This document shows positions 42,801 to 56,990 of a stretch of 64,000 nucleotides of DNA, in pieces. The position numbers were made by a program, and so were the translations under genes. The notes beneath the pieces were generated by a model. It ran no database searches. It was not told the origin of the DNA and worked only from the letters and a program-made list of their open reading frames with translations. Positions within the stretch are counted from its first letter, which is position 1. Every line of letters begins with the position of its first letter. Source of the DNA: Halictus rubicundus (Eukaryota > Arthropoda > Insecta > Hymenoptera > Halictidae); NCBI RefSeq assembly GCF_050948215.1, contig NW_027488891.1, positions 1 to 64,000 on the forward strand, written 5' to 3'.

Positions 42801-45427
42801 GGAAAGGATAGGATAGAGGATAGGATAGGATAGAGGATAGGATAGGATAGAGGATAGGATAGGATAGAGGATAGGATAGGATAGAGGATAGGATAGAGGA
42901 TTGGATATGATTGAGTATAAGATAGAGGATAGGATATCATAGAGGATAGGATAGGATAGAGGATAGGATAGGTTAGAGGATAGGATAGGATAGAGGGTAG
43001 GATAGGATAGAGGATAGGATAGAGGATAGGATAGGATAGAGGATAGGATAGGATAGAGGATAGGATAGAGGATAGGATAGAGGATAGGATAGAGGATAGG
43101 ATAGAGGATAGGATAGAGGATAGGATAGAGGATAGGATAGAGGATAGGATAGAGGATAGGATAGGATAGAGGATAGGATAGAGGATAGGATAGAGGATGG
43201 GATGGAGGAAAGGATAGGATAGAGTATAGGACAGGATAGAGGATAGGATAGAGGTTAGGACAGAGGATAAGATAGAGGATAGGATAGAGGATAGGATAGG
43301 ACAGAGGATCGGATAGAGGATAGGATAGGATAGAGGATAGGATAGAGGATAGGATAATATAGAGGATAGGACAGGATAGAGGATAGGATAGGATAGAGGA
43401 TAGTATAGGATAGAGGATAGGATAGGATAGAGGATAGGATAGGATAGAGGACAGGATATGATAGAGGATAGGATAGGATAGAGGATAGGATAGGATAGAG
43501 GATAGGATAGGATAGAGGATAGGATAGGATAGAGGATAGGATAGGATAGAGGATAGGATAGAGGATAGGATAGCGGATAGGATAGAGGATAGGATAGAGG
43601 ATAGGATAGGATAGAGGATCGGATAGGATAGAGGATAGGATAGGATAGAGGATAGGATAGGATAGAGGATAGGATAGAGGATAGGATAGGATGGAGGATA
43701 GGATAGGATAGAGGATATAATAGGATTGAGGAAAGGATAGGATAGAGGATAGGATAGGATAGAGGATAGGATAGGATAGAGGATAGGATAGGATAGAGGA
43801 TAGGATAGAGGATAGGATAGGATAGAGGATAGGATAGGATAGAGGATAGGATAGGATAGAGGATAGGATAGGATAGAGGATAGGATAGGATAGAGGATAG
43901 GATAGAGGATAGGATAGCGGATAGGATAGAGGATAGGATAGAGGATAGGATAGGATAGAGGATCGGATAGGATAGAGGATAGGATAGGATAGAGGATAGG
44001 ATAGGATAGAGGATAGGATAGGATGGAGGATAGGATAGGATAGAGGATAGGATAGGATGGAGGATAGGATAGGATAGAGGATATAATAGGATTGAGGAAA
44101 GGATAGGATAGAGGATCGGATAGGATAGAGGATAGGATAGGATAGAGGATAGGATAGGATAGAGGATAGGATAGGATGGAGGATAGGATAGGATAGAGGA
44201 TAGGATAGGATGGAGGATAGGATAGGATAGAGGATATAATAGGATTGAGGAAAGGATAGGATAGAGGATAGGATAGGATAGAGGATAGGATAGGATAGAG
44301 GATAGGATAGGATAGAGGATAGGATAGGATAGAGGATAGGATAGGATAGAGGATAGGATAGGATAGAGGATAGGATAGAGGATAGGATAGGATAGAGGAT
44401 AGGATAGGATAGAGGATAGGATAGGATAGAGGATAGGATAGGATAGAGGATAGGATAGGATAGAGGATAGGATAGAGGATAGGATAGGATAGAGGATAGG
44501 ATAGGATAGAGGATAGGATAGGATAGAGGATATAATAGGATTGAGGAAAGGATAGGATAGAGGATAGGATAGCATAGAGGATAGGATAGGATAGAGGATA
44601 GGATAGGATAGAGGATACGATAGAGGATTGGATATGATAGAGTATAGGATAGAGGATAGGATAGAGGATAGGATAGAATAGAGGATAGGATAGGATAGAG
44701 GATAGGATAGGATATAGGATATAATAGGATTGAGGAAAGGATAGGATAGAGGATAGGATAGGATAGAGGATAGGATAGGATAGAGGATAGGATAGGATAG
44801 AGGATAGGATAGGATAGAGGATTCGATAGAGGATTGGATATGATAGAGTATAGGATAGAGGATAGGATATCATAGAGGATAGGATAGGATAGAGGATAGG
44901 ATAGGTTAGAGGATAGGATAGGATAGAGGATAGGATAGGATAGAGGATAGGATAGGATAGAGAATCGGATAGAGGATAGGATAGGATTGAGGATAGGATA
45001 GGATAGAGGATAGGATAGAGGATAGGATAGAGGATATTATAGAGGATAGGATAGAGGATATTATAGAGGATAGGATAGAGGATTGGATAGGATAGAGAAT
45101 CTAATAGGATAGAGAATAGGATAGGATAGAGGATAGGATAGGATAGAGGATAGGATAGAGGATAGGATAGAATAGAGGATAGGATAATATAGAGGATAGG
45201 ATAGGATAGAGGATAGGATAGGATAGAGGATAGTATAGGATAGAGGATAGGATAGGATAGAGGATAGGATAGGATAGAGGATAGGATAGAGGATAGGATA
45301 GCGGATAGGATAGAGGATAGCATAGAGGATAGGATAGGATAGGGGATAGGATAGGATAGAGGATAGGATAGGATAGAGGGTAGAATGGGATAGAGGATAG
45401 GATAGGATAGAGGATAGGATAGGATAG

Positions 45428-48400
45428 ATGATATTATAGGAAAGATGATAGGATATGATGGAGGATTCGATATTATATAGGATAGGATAGGGGATTGGAT
45501 AGGATAGAGGATAGGATAGAGGATAGGATAGAGGATAGGATAGAGGATCGGATAGGATAGAGGATAGGATAGGATAGAGGATAGGATAGGATGGAGGATA
45601 GGATAGGATAGAGGATAGGATAGGATGGAGGATAGGATAGGATAGAGGATATAATAGGATTGAGGAAAGGATAGGATAGAGGATAGGATAGGATAGGGGA
45701 TAGGATAGGATAGAGGATAGGATAGGATAGAGGGTAGAATGGGATAGAGGATAGGATAGGATAGAGGATAGGATAGGATAGATGATATTATTTGAAAGAG
45801 GATAGGATATGATGGAGGATTCGATATTATATAGGATAGGATAGGGGATTGGATAGGATAGAGGATAGGATAGGATAGAGGATAGTATATAATACAGTAT
45901 AGGATAGGATTGAGGACAGGACGGGTTAGATGATAGGATTGGATAGAGGAAAGGATAGGATAGAGTATAGGACAGGATAGAGGATAGGATAGAGGATAGG
46001 ATAGAGGAAAGGATAGGATAGAGTATAGGACAGCATAGAGGATAGGATAGAGGATAGGATAGAGGATAGGATACAGGATAGGATAGAGGATAGGATAGGA
46101 TAGAGGATAGGATAATATAGAGGATAGGATAGGATAGAGGATAGGATAGGATAGAGGATAGTATAGGATAGAGGATAGGATAAGATAGAGGATAGGATAG
46201 GATAGAGGATAGGATTGCGGATAGGATAGAGGATAGCATAGAGGATAGGATAGGATAGGGGATAGGATAAGATAGAGGATAGGATAGGATAGAGGGTAGA
46301 ATGGGATAGAGGATAGGATAGGATAGAGGATAGGATAGGATAGATGATATTATAGGAAAGATGATAGGATATGATGGAGGATTCGATATTATATAGGATA
46401 GGATAGGGGATTGGATAGGATAGAGGATAGGATAGAGGATAGGATAGAGGATAGGATAGAGCATAGGATAGAGGATCGGATAGGATAGAGGATAGGATAG
46501 GATAGAGGATAGGATAGGATAGAGGATAGGATAGGATGGAGGATAGGATAGGATAGAGGATAGGATAGGATGGAGGATAGGATAGGATAGAGGATATAAT
46601 AGGATTGAGGAAAGGATAGGATAGAGGATAGGATAGGATAGGGGATAGGATAGGATAGAGGATAGGATAGGATAGAGGGTAGAATGGGATAGAGGATAGG
46701 ATAGGATAGAGGATAGGATAGGATAGATGATATTATTTGAAAGAGGATAGGATATGATGGAGGATTCGATATTATATAGGATAGGATAGGGGATTGGATA
46801 GGATAGAGGATAGGATAGGATAGAGGATAGTATATAATACAGTATAGGATAGGATTGAGGACAGGACGGGTTAGATGATAGGATTGGATAGAGGAAAGGA
46901 TAGGATAGAGTATAGGACAGGATAGAGGATAGGATAGAGGATAGGATAGAGGAAAGGATAGGATAGAGTATAGGACAGCATAGAGGATAGGATAGAGGAT
47001 AGGATAGAGGATAGGATACAGGATAGGATAGAGGATAGGATAGGATAGAGGATAGGATAATATAGAGGATAGGATAGGATAGAGGATAGGATAGGATAGA
47101 GGATAGTATAGGATAGAGGATAGGATAAGATAGAGGATAGGATAGGATAGAGGATAGGATTGCGGATAGGATAGAGGATAGCATAGAGGATAGGATAGGA
47201 TAGGGGATAGGATAAGATAGAGGATAGGATAGGATAGAGGGTAGAATGGGATAGAGGATAGGATAGGATAGAGGATAGGATAGGATAGATGATATTATAG
47301 GAAAGATGATAGGATATGATGGAGGATTCGATATTATATAGGATAGGATAGGGGATTGGATAGGATAGAGGATAGGATAGAGGATAGGATAGAGGATAGG
47401 ATAGAGCATAGGATAGAGGATCGGATAGGATAGAGGATAGGATAGGATAGAGGATAGGATAGGATAGAGGATAGGATAGGATGGAGGATAGGATAGGATA
47501 GAGGATAGGATAGGATGGAGGATAGGATAGGATAGAGGATATAATAGGATTGAGGAAAGGATAGGATAGAGGATAGGATAGGATAGGGGATAGGATAGGA
47601 TAGAGGATAGGATAGGATAGAGGGTAGAATGGGATAGAGGATAGGATAGGATAGAGGATAGGATAGGATAGATGATATTATTTGAAAGAGGATAGGATAT
47701 GATGGAGGATTCGATATTATATAGGATAGGATAGGGGATTGGATAGGATAGAGGATAGGATAGGATAGAGGATAGTATATAATACAGTATAGGATAGGAT
47801 TGAGGACAGGACGGGTTAGATGATAGGATTGGATAGAGGAAAGGATAGGATAGAGTATAGGACAGGATAGAGGATAGGATAGGGTAGAGTATAGGATAGA
47901 GGATAGGATAGAGGATGGGATAGAGGATAGGATAGAGGATAGGATAGGATAGAGGATAGGATAGGATAGAGGATAGGATAGGATAGAGGATAGGATAGGA
48001 TAGAGGATAGGATAGAGGATAGGATAGAGGATAGGATAGAGGATAGGATAGAGGATAGGATAGGATAGAGGAAAGGATAGGATAGAGGATAGGATAGGAT
48101 AGAGGATAGGATAGAGGATAGGATAGAGGATAGGATGGAGGAAAGCGTAGGATAGAGTATAGGACAGGATAGAGGATAGGATAGAGGTTAGGATAGAGGA
48201 TAAGATAGAGGATAGGATAGGATAGAGGATCGGATAGAGGATAGGATAGGATAGAGGATAGGATAGAGGATAGGATAATATAGAGGATAGGATAGGATAG
48301 AGGATAGGATAGGATAGAGGATAGTATAGGATAGAGGATAGGATAGGATAGAGGATAGGATAGGATAGAGGATAGGATAGGATGGAGGATAGGATAGGAT

Positions 48401-48573
48401 AGAGGATAGGATAGGATGGAGGATAGGATAGGATAGAGGATATAATAGGATTGAGGAAAGGATACGATAGAGGATAGGATAGGATAGGGGATAGGATAGG
48501 ATAGAGGATAGGATAGGATAGAGGGTAGAATGGGATAGAGGATAGGATAGGATAGAGGATAGGATAGGATAGA
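45428..48573. repeat. 945-bp higher-order tandem repeat
   Basis: The ATGATATTATTTG marker occurs at 45782, 46727 and 47672, spaced 945 bp each time, then at 48573 (901 bp). The companion ATGATATTATAGG marker lies at 45428, 46344 and 47289 (916 then 945 bp), and GACAGGACGGG recurs at closely similar spacing. Two full units are nearly identical, and the last step is shorter. This is the most regular higher-order repeat in the right array. Confidence 0.9.
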
Positions 48574-51500
48574 TGATATTATTTGAAAGAGGATAGGATA
48601 TGATGGAGGATTCGATATTATATAGGATAGGATAGGGGATTGGATAGGATAGAGGATAGGATAGGATAGAGGATAGTATATAATACAGTATAGGATAGGA
48701 TTGAGGACAGGACGGGTTAGATGATAGGATTGAATAGAGGAAAGGATAGGATAGAGTATAGGACAGGATAGAGGATAAGATAGAGGATAGGATAGAGGAA
48801 AGGATAGGATAGAGTATAGGACAGCATAGAGGATAGGATAGAGGATAGGATAGAATAGATGATAGGATAGGATAGAGGATAGGATAGGATAGCGGTTAGG
48901 ATAGAGGATAGGATAGAGGATAGGATAGGATAGAGGATAGGATAGGATAGAGGATAGGATAGGATAGAGGATAGGATAGAATAGAGGATAGGATAGGATA
49001 GAGGATAGGATAGGATAGAGGATAGGATAGGATAGAGGATAGGATAGGATAGAGGATAGGATAGGATAGAGGATAGGATAGGATAGAGGATAGGATAGGA
49101 TAGAGGATAGGATAGGATAGAGGATAGGATAGGATAGAGGATAGGATAGGATAGAGGATAGGATAGAGGATAGGATAGCGGATAGGATAGAGGATAGGAT
49201 AGAGGATAGGATAGGATACAGAATAGGATAGGATAGAGGATCGGATAGAGGATAGGATAGGATAGAGGATAGGATAGGATAGAAGAAAGGATAGGATAGA
49301 GGATAGGATAGAGGATAGGATAGAGGATAGGATAGGATATAGGAAAGGATAGGATAGAGGGTAGGATAGAGGATAGGATGGAGGAAAGGGTTGGATAGAG
49401 TATAGGATAGGATAGAGGATCGGATAGAGGATAGGATAGGATAGAGGATAGGATAGAGGATAGGATAGGATAGAGGATAGGATAGGATAGAGGATAGGAT
49501 AGAGGATAGGATAGAGGATAGGATAGCGGTTAGGATAGAGGATAGGATAGAGGATAGGATAGGATAGAGGATAGGATAGGATAGAGGATAGGATAGGATA
49601 GAGGATAGGATAGAATAGAGGATAGGATAGGATAGAGGATAGGATAGGATAGAGGATAGGATAGGATAGAGGATAGGATAGGATAGAGGATAGGATAGGA
49701 TAGAGGATAGGATAGGATAGAGGATAGGATAGGATAGAGGATAGGATAGGATAGAGGATAGGATAGGATAGAGGATAGGATAGGATAGAGAATAGGATAG
49801 GATAGAGGATAGGATAGGATAGAGGATAGGATAGAGGATAGGATAGCGGATAGGATAGAGGATAGGATAGAGGATAGGATAGGATAGAGGATCGGATAGG
49901 ATAGAGGATAGGATAGGATAGAGGATAGGATAGGATAGAGGATAGGATAGGATGGAGGATAGGATAGGATAGAGGATATAATAGGATTGAGGAAAGGATA
50001 GGATAGAGGATAGGATAGGATAGAGGATAGGATAGGATAGAGGATAGGATAGAGGATAGGATAGGATAGAGGATAGGATAGAGGATAGGATAGCGGATAG
50101 GATAGAGGATAGGATAGAGGATAGGATAGGATAGAGGATCGGATAGGATAGAGGATAGGATAGGATAGAGGATAGGATAGGATAGAGGATAGGATAGGAT
50201 GGAGGATAGGATAGGATAGAGGATAGGATAGGATGGAGGATAGGATAGGATAGAGGATATAATAGGATTGAGGAAAGGATAGGATAGAGGATAGGATAGG
50301 ATAGGGGATAGGATAGGATAGAGGATAGGATAGGATAGAGGGTAGAATGGGATAGAGTATAGGATAGGATAGAGGATAGGATAGGATAGAGGATAGGATA
50401 GGATAGAGGATAGTATATAATACAGTATAGGATAGGATTGAGGACAGGACGGGTTAGATGATAGGATTGGATAGAGGAAAGGATAGGATAGAGTATAGGA
50501 CAGGATAGAGGATAGGATAGAGGATAGGATAGAGGAAAGGATAGGATAGAGTATAGGACAGCATAGAGGATAGGATAGAGGATAGGATAGAATAGAGGAT
50601 AGGATAGGATAGAAGATAGGATAGGATAGAGGATAGGATAGGATAGAGGATAGGATAGGGTAGAGTATAGGATAGAGGATAGGATAGAGGATGGGATAGA
50701 GGATAGGATAGAGGATAGGATAGGATAGAGGATAGGATAGGATAGAGGATAGGATAGGATAGAGGATAGGATAGGATAGAGGATAGGATAGGATAGAGGA
50801 TAGGATAGAGGATAGGATAGACGATATTATAGAGGATAGGATACAGGATTGGATAGGATAGAGAATCTAATAGGATAGAGAATAGGATAGGATAGAGGAT
50901 AGGATAGGATAGAGGATAGGATAGGATAGAGGATAGGATAGGATAGAGGATAGGATAGGATAGAGGATACGATAGAGGATTGGATATGATAGAGTATAGG
51001 ATAGAGGATAGGATATCATAGAGGATAGGATAGGATAGAGGATAGGATAGGTTAGAGGATAGGATAGGATAGAGGATAGGATAGGATAGAGGATAGGATA
51101 GGATAGAGGATCGGATAGAGGATAGGATAGGATTGAGGATAGGATAGGATAGAGGATAGGATAGAGGATAGGATAGACGATATTATAGAGGATAGGATAG
51201 AGGATTGGATAGGATAGAGAATCTAATAGGATAGAGAATAGGATAGGATAGAGGATAGGATAGGATAGAGGATAGGATAGGATACAGAATAGGATAGGAT
51301 AGAGGATCGGATAGAGGATAGGATAGGATAGAGGATAGGATAGGATAGAAGAAAGGATAGGATAGAGGATAGGATAGGATAGAGGATAGGATAGGGTAGA
51401 GTATAGGATAGAGGATAGGATAGAGGATGGGATAGAGGATAGGATAGAGGATAGGATAGGATAGAGGATAGGTTAGGATAGAGGATAGGATAGGATAGAG

Positions 51501-52989
51501 GATAGGATAGGATAGAGGATAGGATAGGATAGAGGATAGGATAGAGGATAGGATAGAGGATAGGATAGAGGATAGGATAGAGGATAGGATAGAGGATAGG
51601 ATAGAGGATAGGATAGAGGATAGGATAGAGGATAGGATAGAGGATAGGATAGGATAGAGGAAAGGATAGGATAGAGGATAGAATAGGATAGAGGATAGGA
51701 TAGAGGATAGGATAGAGGATAGGATGGAGGAAAGGGTAGGATAGAGTATAGGACAGGATAGAGGATAGGATAGAGGTCAGGATAGAGGATAAGATAGAGG
51801 ATAGGATAGGATAGAGGATCGGATAGAGGATAGGATAGGATAGAGGATAGGATAGAGGATAGAATAGAGGATAGGATAATATAGAGGATAGGATAGGATA
51901 GAGGATAGGATAGGATAGAGGATAGTATAGGATAGAGGATAGGATAGGATAGAGGATAGGATAGGATAGAGGATAGGATAGAGGATAGGATAGGATAGAG
52001 GATAGGATAGAGGATAGGATAGCGATTAGGATAGAGGATAGGATAGAGGATAGGATAGGATAGAGGATAGGATAGGATAGAGGATAGGATAGGATAGAGG
52101 ATAGGATAGGATAGAGGATAGGATAGGATAGAGGATAGGATAGGATAGAGGATAGGATAGGATAGAGGATAGGATAGGATAGAGGATAGGATAGGATAGA
52201 GGATAGGATAGGATAGAGGATCGGATAGGATAGAGGATAGGATAGGATAGAGGATAGGATAGGATAGAGGATAGGATAGGATGGAGGATAGGATAGGATA
52301 GAGGATAGGATAGGATGGAGGATAGGATAGGATAGAGGATATAATAGGATTGAGGAAAGGATAGGATAGAGGATAGGATAGGATAGGGGATAGGATAGGA
52401 TAGAGGATAGGATAGGATAGAGGGTAGAATGGGATAGAGGATAGGATAGGATAGAGGATAGGATAGGATAGATGATATTATTTGAAAGAGGATAGGATAT
52501 GATGGAGGATTCGATATTATATAGGATAGGATAGGGGATTGGATAGGATAGAGGATAGGATAGGATAGAGGATAGTATATAATACATTATAGGATAGGAT
52601 TGAGGACAGGACGGGTTAGATGATATTATTGGATAGAGGAAAGGATAGGATAGAGTATAGGACAGGATAGAGGATAGGATAGAGGATAGGATAGAGGAAA
52701 GGATAGGATAGAGTATAGGACAGCATAGAGGATAGGATAGAGGATAGGATAGAATAGAGGATAGGATAGGATAGAGGACAGGATAGGATATAGGATATAA
52801 TAGGATTGAGGAAAGGATAGGATAGAGGATAGGATAGGATAGAGGATAGGATACGATAGAGGATAGGATAGGATAGAGGATACGATAGAGGATTGGATAT
52901 GATAGAGTATAGGATAGAGGATAGGATATCATAGAGGATAGGATAGGATAGAGGATAGGATAGGTTAGAGGATAGGATAGGATAGAGGA

Positions 52990-55570
52990 TAGGATAGGAT
53001 AGAGGATAGGATAGGATAGAGGATCGGATAGAGGATAGGATAGGATAGAGGATAGGATAGAGGATAGGATAGACGATATTATAGAGGATAGGATAGAGGA
53101 TTGGATAGGATAGAGAATCTAATAGGATAGAGAATAGGATAGGATAGAGGATAGGATAGGATAGAGGATAGGATAGTATAGAGGATAGGATAGGATAGAG
53201 GATAGGATAGGATAGAGGATAGGATAGGATACAGAATAGGATAGGATAGAGGATCGGATAGAGGATAGGATAGGATAGAGGATAGGATAGGATAGAAGAA
53301 AGGATAGGATAGAGGATAGGATAGGATAGAGGATAGGATAGGGTAGAGTATAGGATAGAGGATAGGATAGAGGATGGGATAGAGGATAGGATAGAGGATA
53401 GGATAGGATAGAGGATAGGATAGAGGATAGGATAGACGATATTATAGAGGATAGGATAGAGGATTGGATAGGATAGAGAATCTAATAGGATAGAGAATAG
53501 GATAGGATAGAGGATAGGATAGGATAGAGGATAGGATAGGATAGAGGATAGGATACGATTGAGGATAGGACAGGATAGGGGATTGGAAAGGATAGAGGAT
53601 CTTATAGGATACAGGATACGATAGGATTGCGGATAGGATAAGATAGAGTATAGGATAGGATTGAGGATAGGATAGGATTGCGGATAGGATAGGATAGAGT
53701 ATAGGATAGGATAGAGGATAGGATAGGGTTGAGGATTGGATAGGATAGATGATAGGATAGTATAGAGGATAGGATAGGATAGAGGATAGGATAGGATAGA
53801 AGATAGGATAGGATTGAGGATAGGATAGGATAGATGGATAGGACAGGATAGAGGATAGGATAGGGGATTGGATAGGATAGAGGATAGGATACGATAGACG
53901 ATAGGATAAGATAGAGGATAGGATAGGATAGAGAATGGGATAGTATTGATGATAGGATAGGGGATTGGATATGATAGAGGATAGGAGACGATAGAGGATA
54001 GGATATAATAGAGGATAAGATAGGATAGAGAATACTATAGGAAAGGTGATATTATGGGAAAGAGGATAGGATGTGATAGAGGATGCGGTATTATAGATAA
54101 TAGGATAGGATACAGGATAGGATAGGATAGAGGATAGGATAGGATTGAGGATAGGATAGGATAGAGAATAGGATATAATAGATGATACGATAGGGGATTG
54201 GATATGATAGAGGATAGGACAGGATAGAGGATAGGATAGGGGATTGGAAAGGATAGAGGATATTATAGGATGGAGGATAGGATAGGATTGCGGATAGGAT
54301 AGGATAGAGTATAGGATAGGATTGAGGATAGGATAGGGTTGAGTATTGGATAGGATAGATGATAGGATAGTATAGAGGATAGGATAGGATAGAGGATAGG
54401 ATAGGATTGAGGATAGGATACAATAGAAGATAGGATAGAATTGAGGATAGGATAGGATAGAGGATAGGACAGGATAGAGGATAGGCTAGGGGATTGGATA
54501 GGATAGAGGATAGGATACGATAGACGATAGGATAGGATAGAGGATAGGATAGGATAGAGAATAGGATAGGATAGATGATAGGATATGATAGAGGATAGGA
54601 TATGATAGAGGATAGGATAGGATAGAGGATAGGATAGGATAAGATAGAAGAGAGGATAGGATAGAGGATAGGATAGGATAGAGGATAGGATTGAGGATAC
54701 AGATAGCATACAGGATAGGATAGGATAGAGGATAGGATTGTGCAGAGAGGATAGGATAGAGGATAGGATAGGATAAAGGATAGGATAGGATAGAGGATAG
54801 GATAGGATGAAGGATTGGATAGGATACAGGATAGCATAGAGGATATTATAGGATATAGGATAGGATAGGATAGAGGATAGGATAAGATAGAGGATAGGAT
54901 AGGATAGAGGATGCGATAGAGGATTGGATAGGATAGAGGATAGGATTGGATAGAGGTAACGATAGGATAGAGGATAGAGGATAGAGGATAGAGGATAGGA
55001 TAGGAGAGAGTATAGGACAGGATAGAGGACAGGATAGGATAGAGTATAGGACAGGATAGAGGACAGGATAGGATAGAGGATAGGATAGGATAGAGGATAG
55101 GATAGGATAGAGGATAGGATAGGATAGAGGATAGGATAGGATAGAGGATCGGATAGGATAGAGGATAGGATAGGATAGAGGATAGGATAGGATAGAGGAT
55201 AGGATAGGATGGAGGATAGGATAGGATAGAGGATAGGATAGGATGGAGGATAGGATAGGATAGAGGATATAATAGGATTGAGGAAAGGATAGGATAGAGG
55301 ATAGGATAGGATAGGGGATAGGATAGGATAGAGGATAGGATAGGATAGAGGGTAGAATGGGATAGAGTATAGGATAGGATAGAGGATAGGATAGGATAGA
55401 GGATAGGATAGGATAGAGGATAGTATATAATACAGTATAGGATAGGATTGAGGACAGGACGGGTTAGATGATAGGATTGGATAGAGGAAAGGATAGGATA
55501 GAGTATAGGACAGGATAGAGGATAGGATAGAGGATAGGATAGAGGAAAGGATAGGATAGAGTATAGGACA
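52990..55570. repeat. Left copy of an 8.2-kb-offset duplication
   Basis: This segment matches 61190-63680 at a constant offset of 8200 bp up to about 54600, with very few differences (for example 53947 t versus 62147 a). A 90-bp stretch including GGATATGATAGAGG and AGATAGAAGAGAGG is absent from the other copy, after which the offset is 8110 bp, including GGTAAC at 54955 and 63065. Confidence 0.9.
53551..54960. repeat. Variant-rich island inside the right array
   Basis: The 12-bp order is much less regular here: GATTGCGG, GGGGATTGG, GATACGATAG, GGAAAGG, GAGGATCTTATAGG and GATGCGGTATTATAG occur close together. The same island reappears at about 61751-63070 through the 8.2-kb duplication. The divergence within the island is older than the duplication, because both copies share it almost base for base. 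Confidence 0.75.
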
Positions 55571-56990
55571 GGATAGAGGATAGGATAGAGGATAGGATAG
55601 AGGAAAGGATAGGATAGAGTATAGGACAGCATAGAGGATAGGATAGAGGATAGGATAGAATAGAGGATAGGATAGGATAGAGGATAGGATAGGATAGAGG
55701 ATAGGATAGGATAGAGGATAGGATAGGATAGAGGATAGGATAGGATAGAGGATAGGATAGGATAGAGGATAGGATAGAGGATAGGATAGACGATATTATA
55801 GAGGATAGGATAGAGGATTGGATAGGATAGAGAATCTAATAGGATAGAGAATAGGATAGGATAGAGGATAGGATAGGATAGAGGATAGGATAGGATAGAG
55901 GATAGGATAGGATAGAGGATAGGATAGGATAGAGGATACGATAGAGGATTGGATATGATAGAGTATAGGATAGAGGATAGGATATCATAGAGGATAGGAT
56001 AGGATAGAGGATAGGATAGGTTAGAGGATAGGATAGGATAGAGGATAGGATAGGATAGAGGATAGGATAGGATAGAGGATCGGATAGAGGATAGGATAGG
56101 ATTGAGGATAGGATAGGATAGAGGATAGGATAGAGGATAGGATAGACGATATTATAGAGGATAGGATAGAGGATTGGATAGGATAGAGAATCTAATAGGA
56201 TAGAGAATAGGATAGGATAGAGGATAGGATAAGATAGAGGATAGGATAGGATAGAGGATGCGATAGAGGATTGGATAGGATAGAGGATAGGATTGGATAG
56301 AGGTAACGATAGGATAGAGGATAGAGGATAGAGGATAGAGGATAGGATAGGAGAGAGTATAGGACAGGATAGAGGACAGGATAGGATAGAGTATAGGACA
56401 GGATAGAGGACAGGATAGGATAGAGGATAGGATAGGATAGAGGATAGGATAGGATAGAGGATAGGATAGGATAGAGGATAGGATAGGATAGAGGATCGGA
56501 TAGGATAGAGGATAGGATAGGATAGAGGATAGGATAGGATAGAGGATAGGATAGGATGGAGGATAGGATAGGATAGAGGATAGGATAGGATGGAGGATAG
56601 GATAGGATAGAGGATATAATAGGATTGAGGAAAGGATAGGATAGAGGATAGGATAGGATAGGGGATAGGATAGGATAGAGGATAGGATAGGATAGAGGGT
56701 AGAATGGGATAGAGTATAGGATAGGATAGAGGATAGGATAGGATAGAGGATAGGATAGGATAGAGGATAGTATATAATACAGTATAGGATAGGATTGAGG
56801 ACAGGACGGGTTAGATGATAGGATTGGATAGAGGAAAGGATAGGATAGAGTATAGGACAGGATAGAGGATAGGATAGAGGATAGGATAGAGGAAAGGATA
56901 GGATAGAGTATAGGACAGGATAGAGGATAGGATAGAGGATAGGATAGAGGAAAGGATAGGATAGAGTATAGGACAGCATAGAGGATAGGA
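54955..56990. repeat. 1347-bp-offset duplication
   Basis: GGTAACGATAGG at 54955 recurs at 56302 and GACAGGACGGG at 55453 recurs at 56800, each 1347 bp apart. Four tandem GAGGATA heptamers follow the first marker in both copies, with one extra heptamer in the second. Confidence 0.85.
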
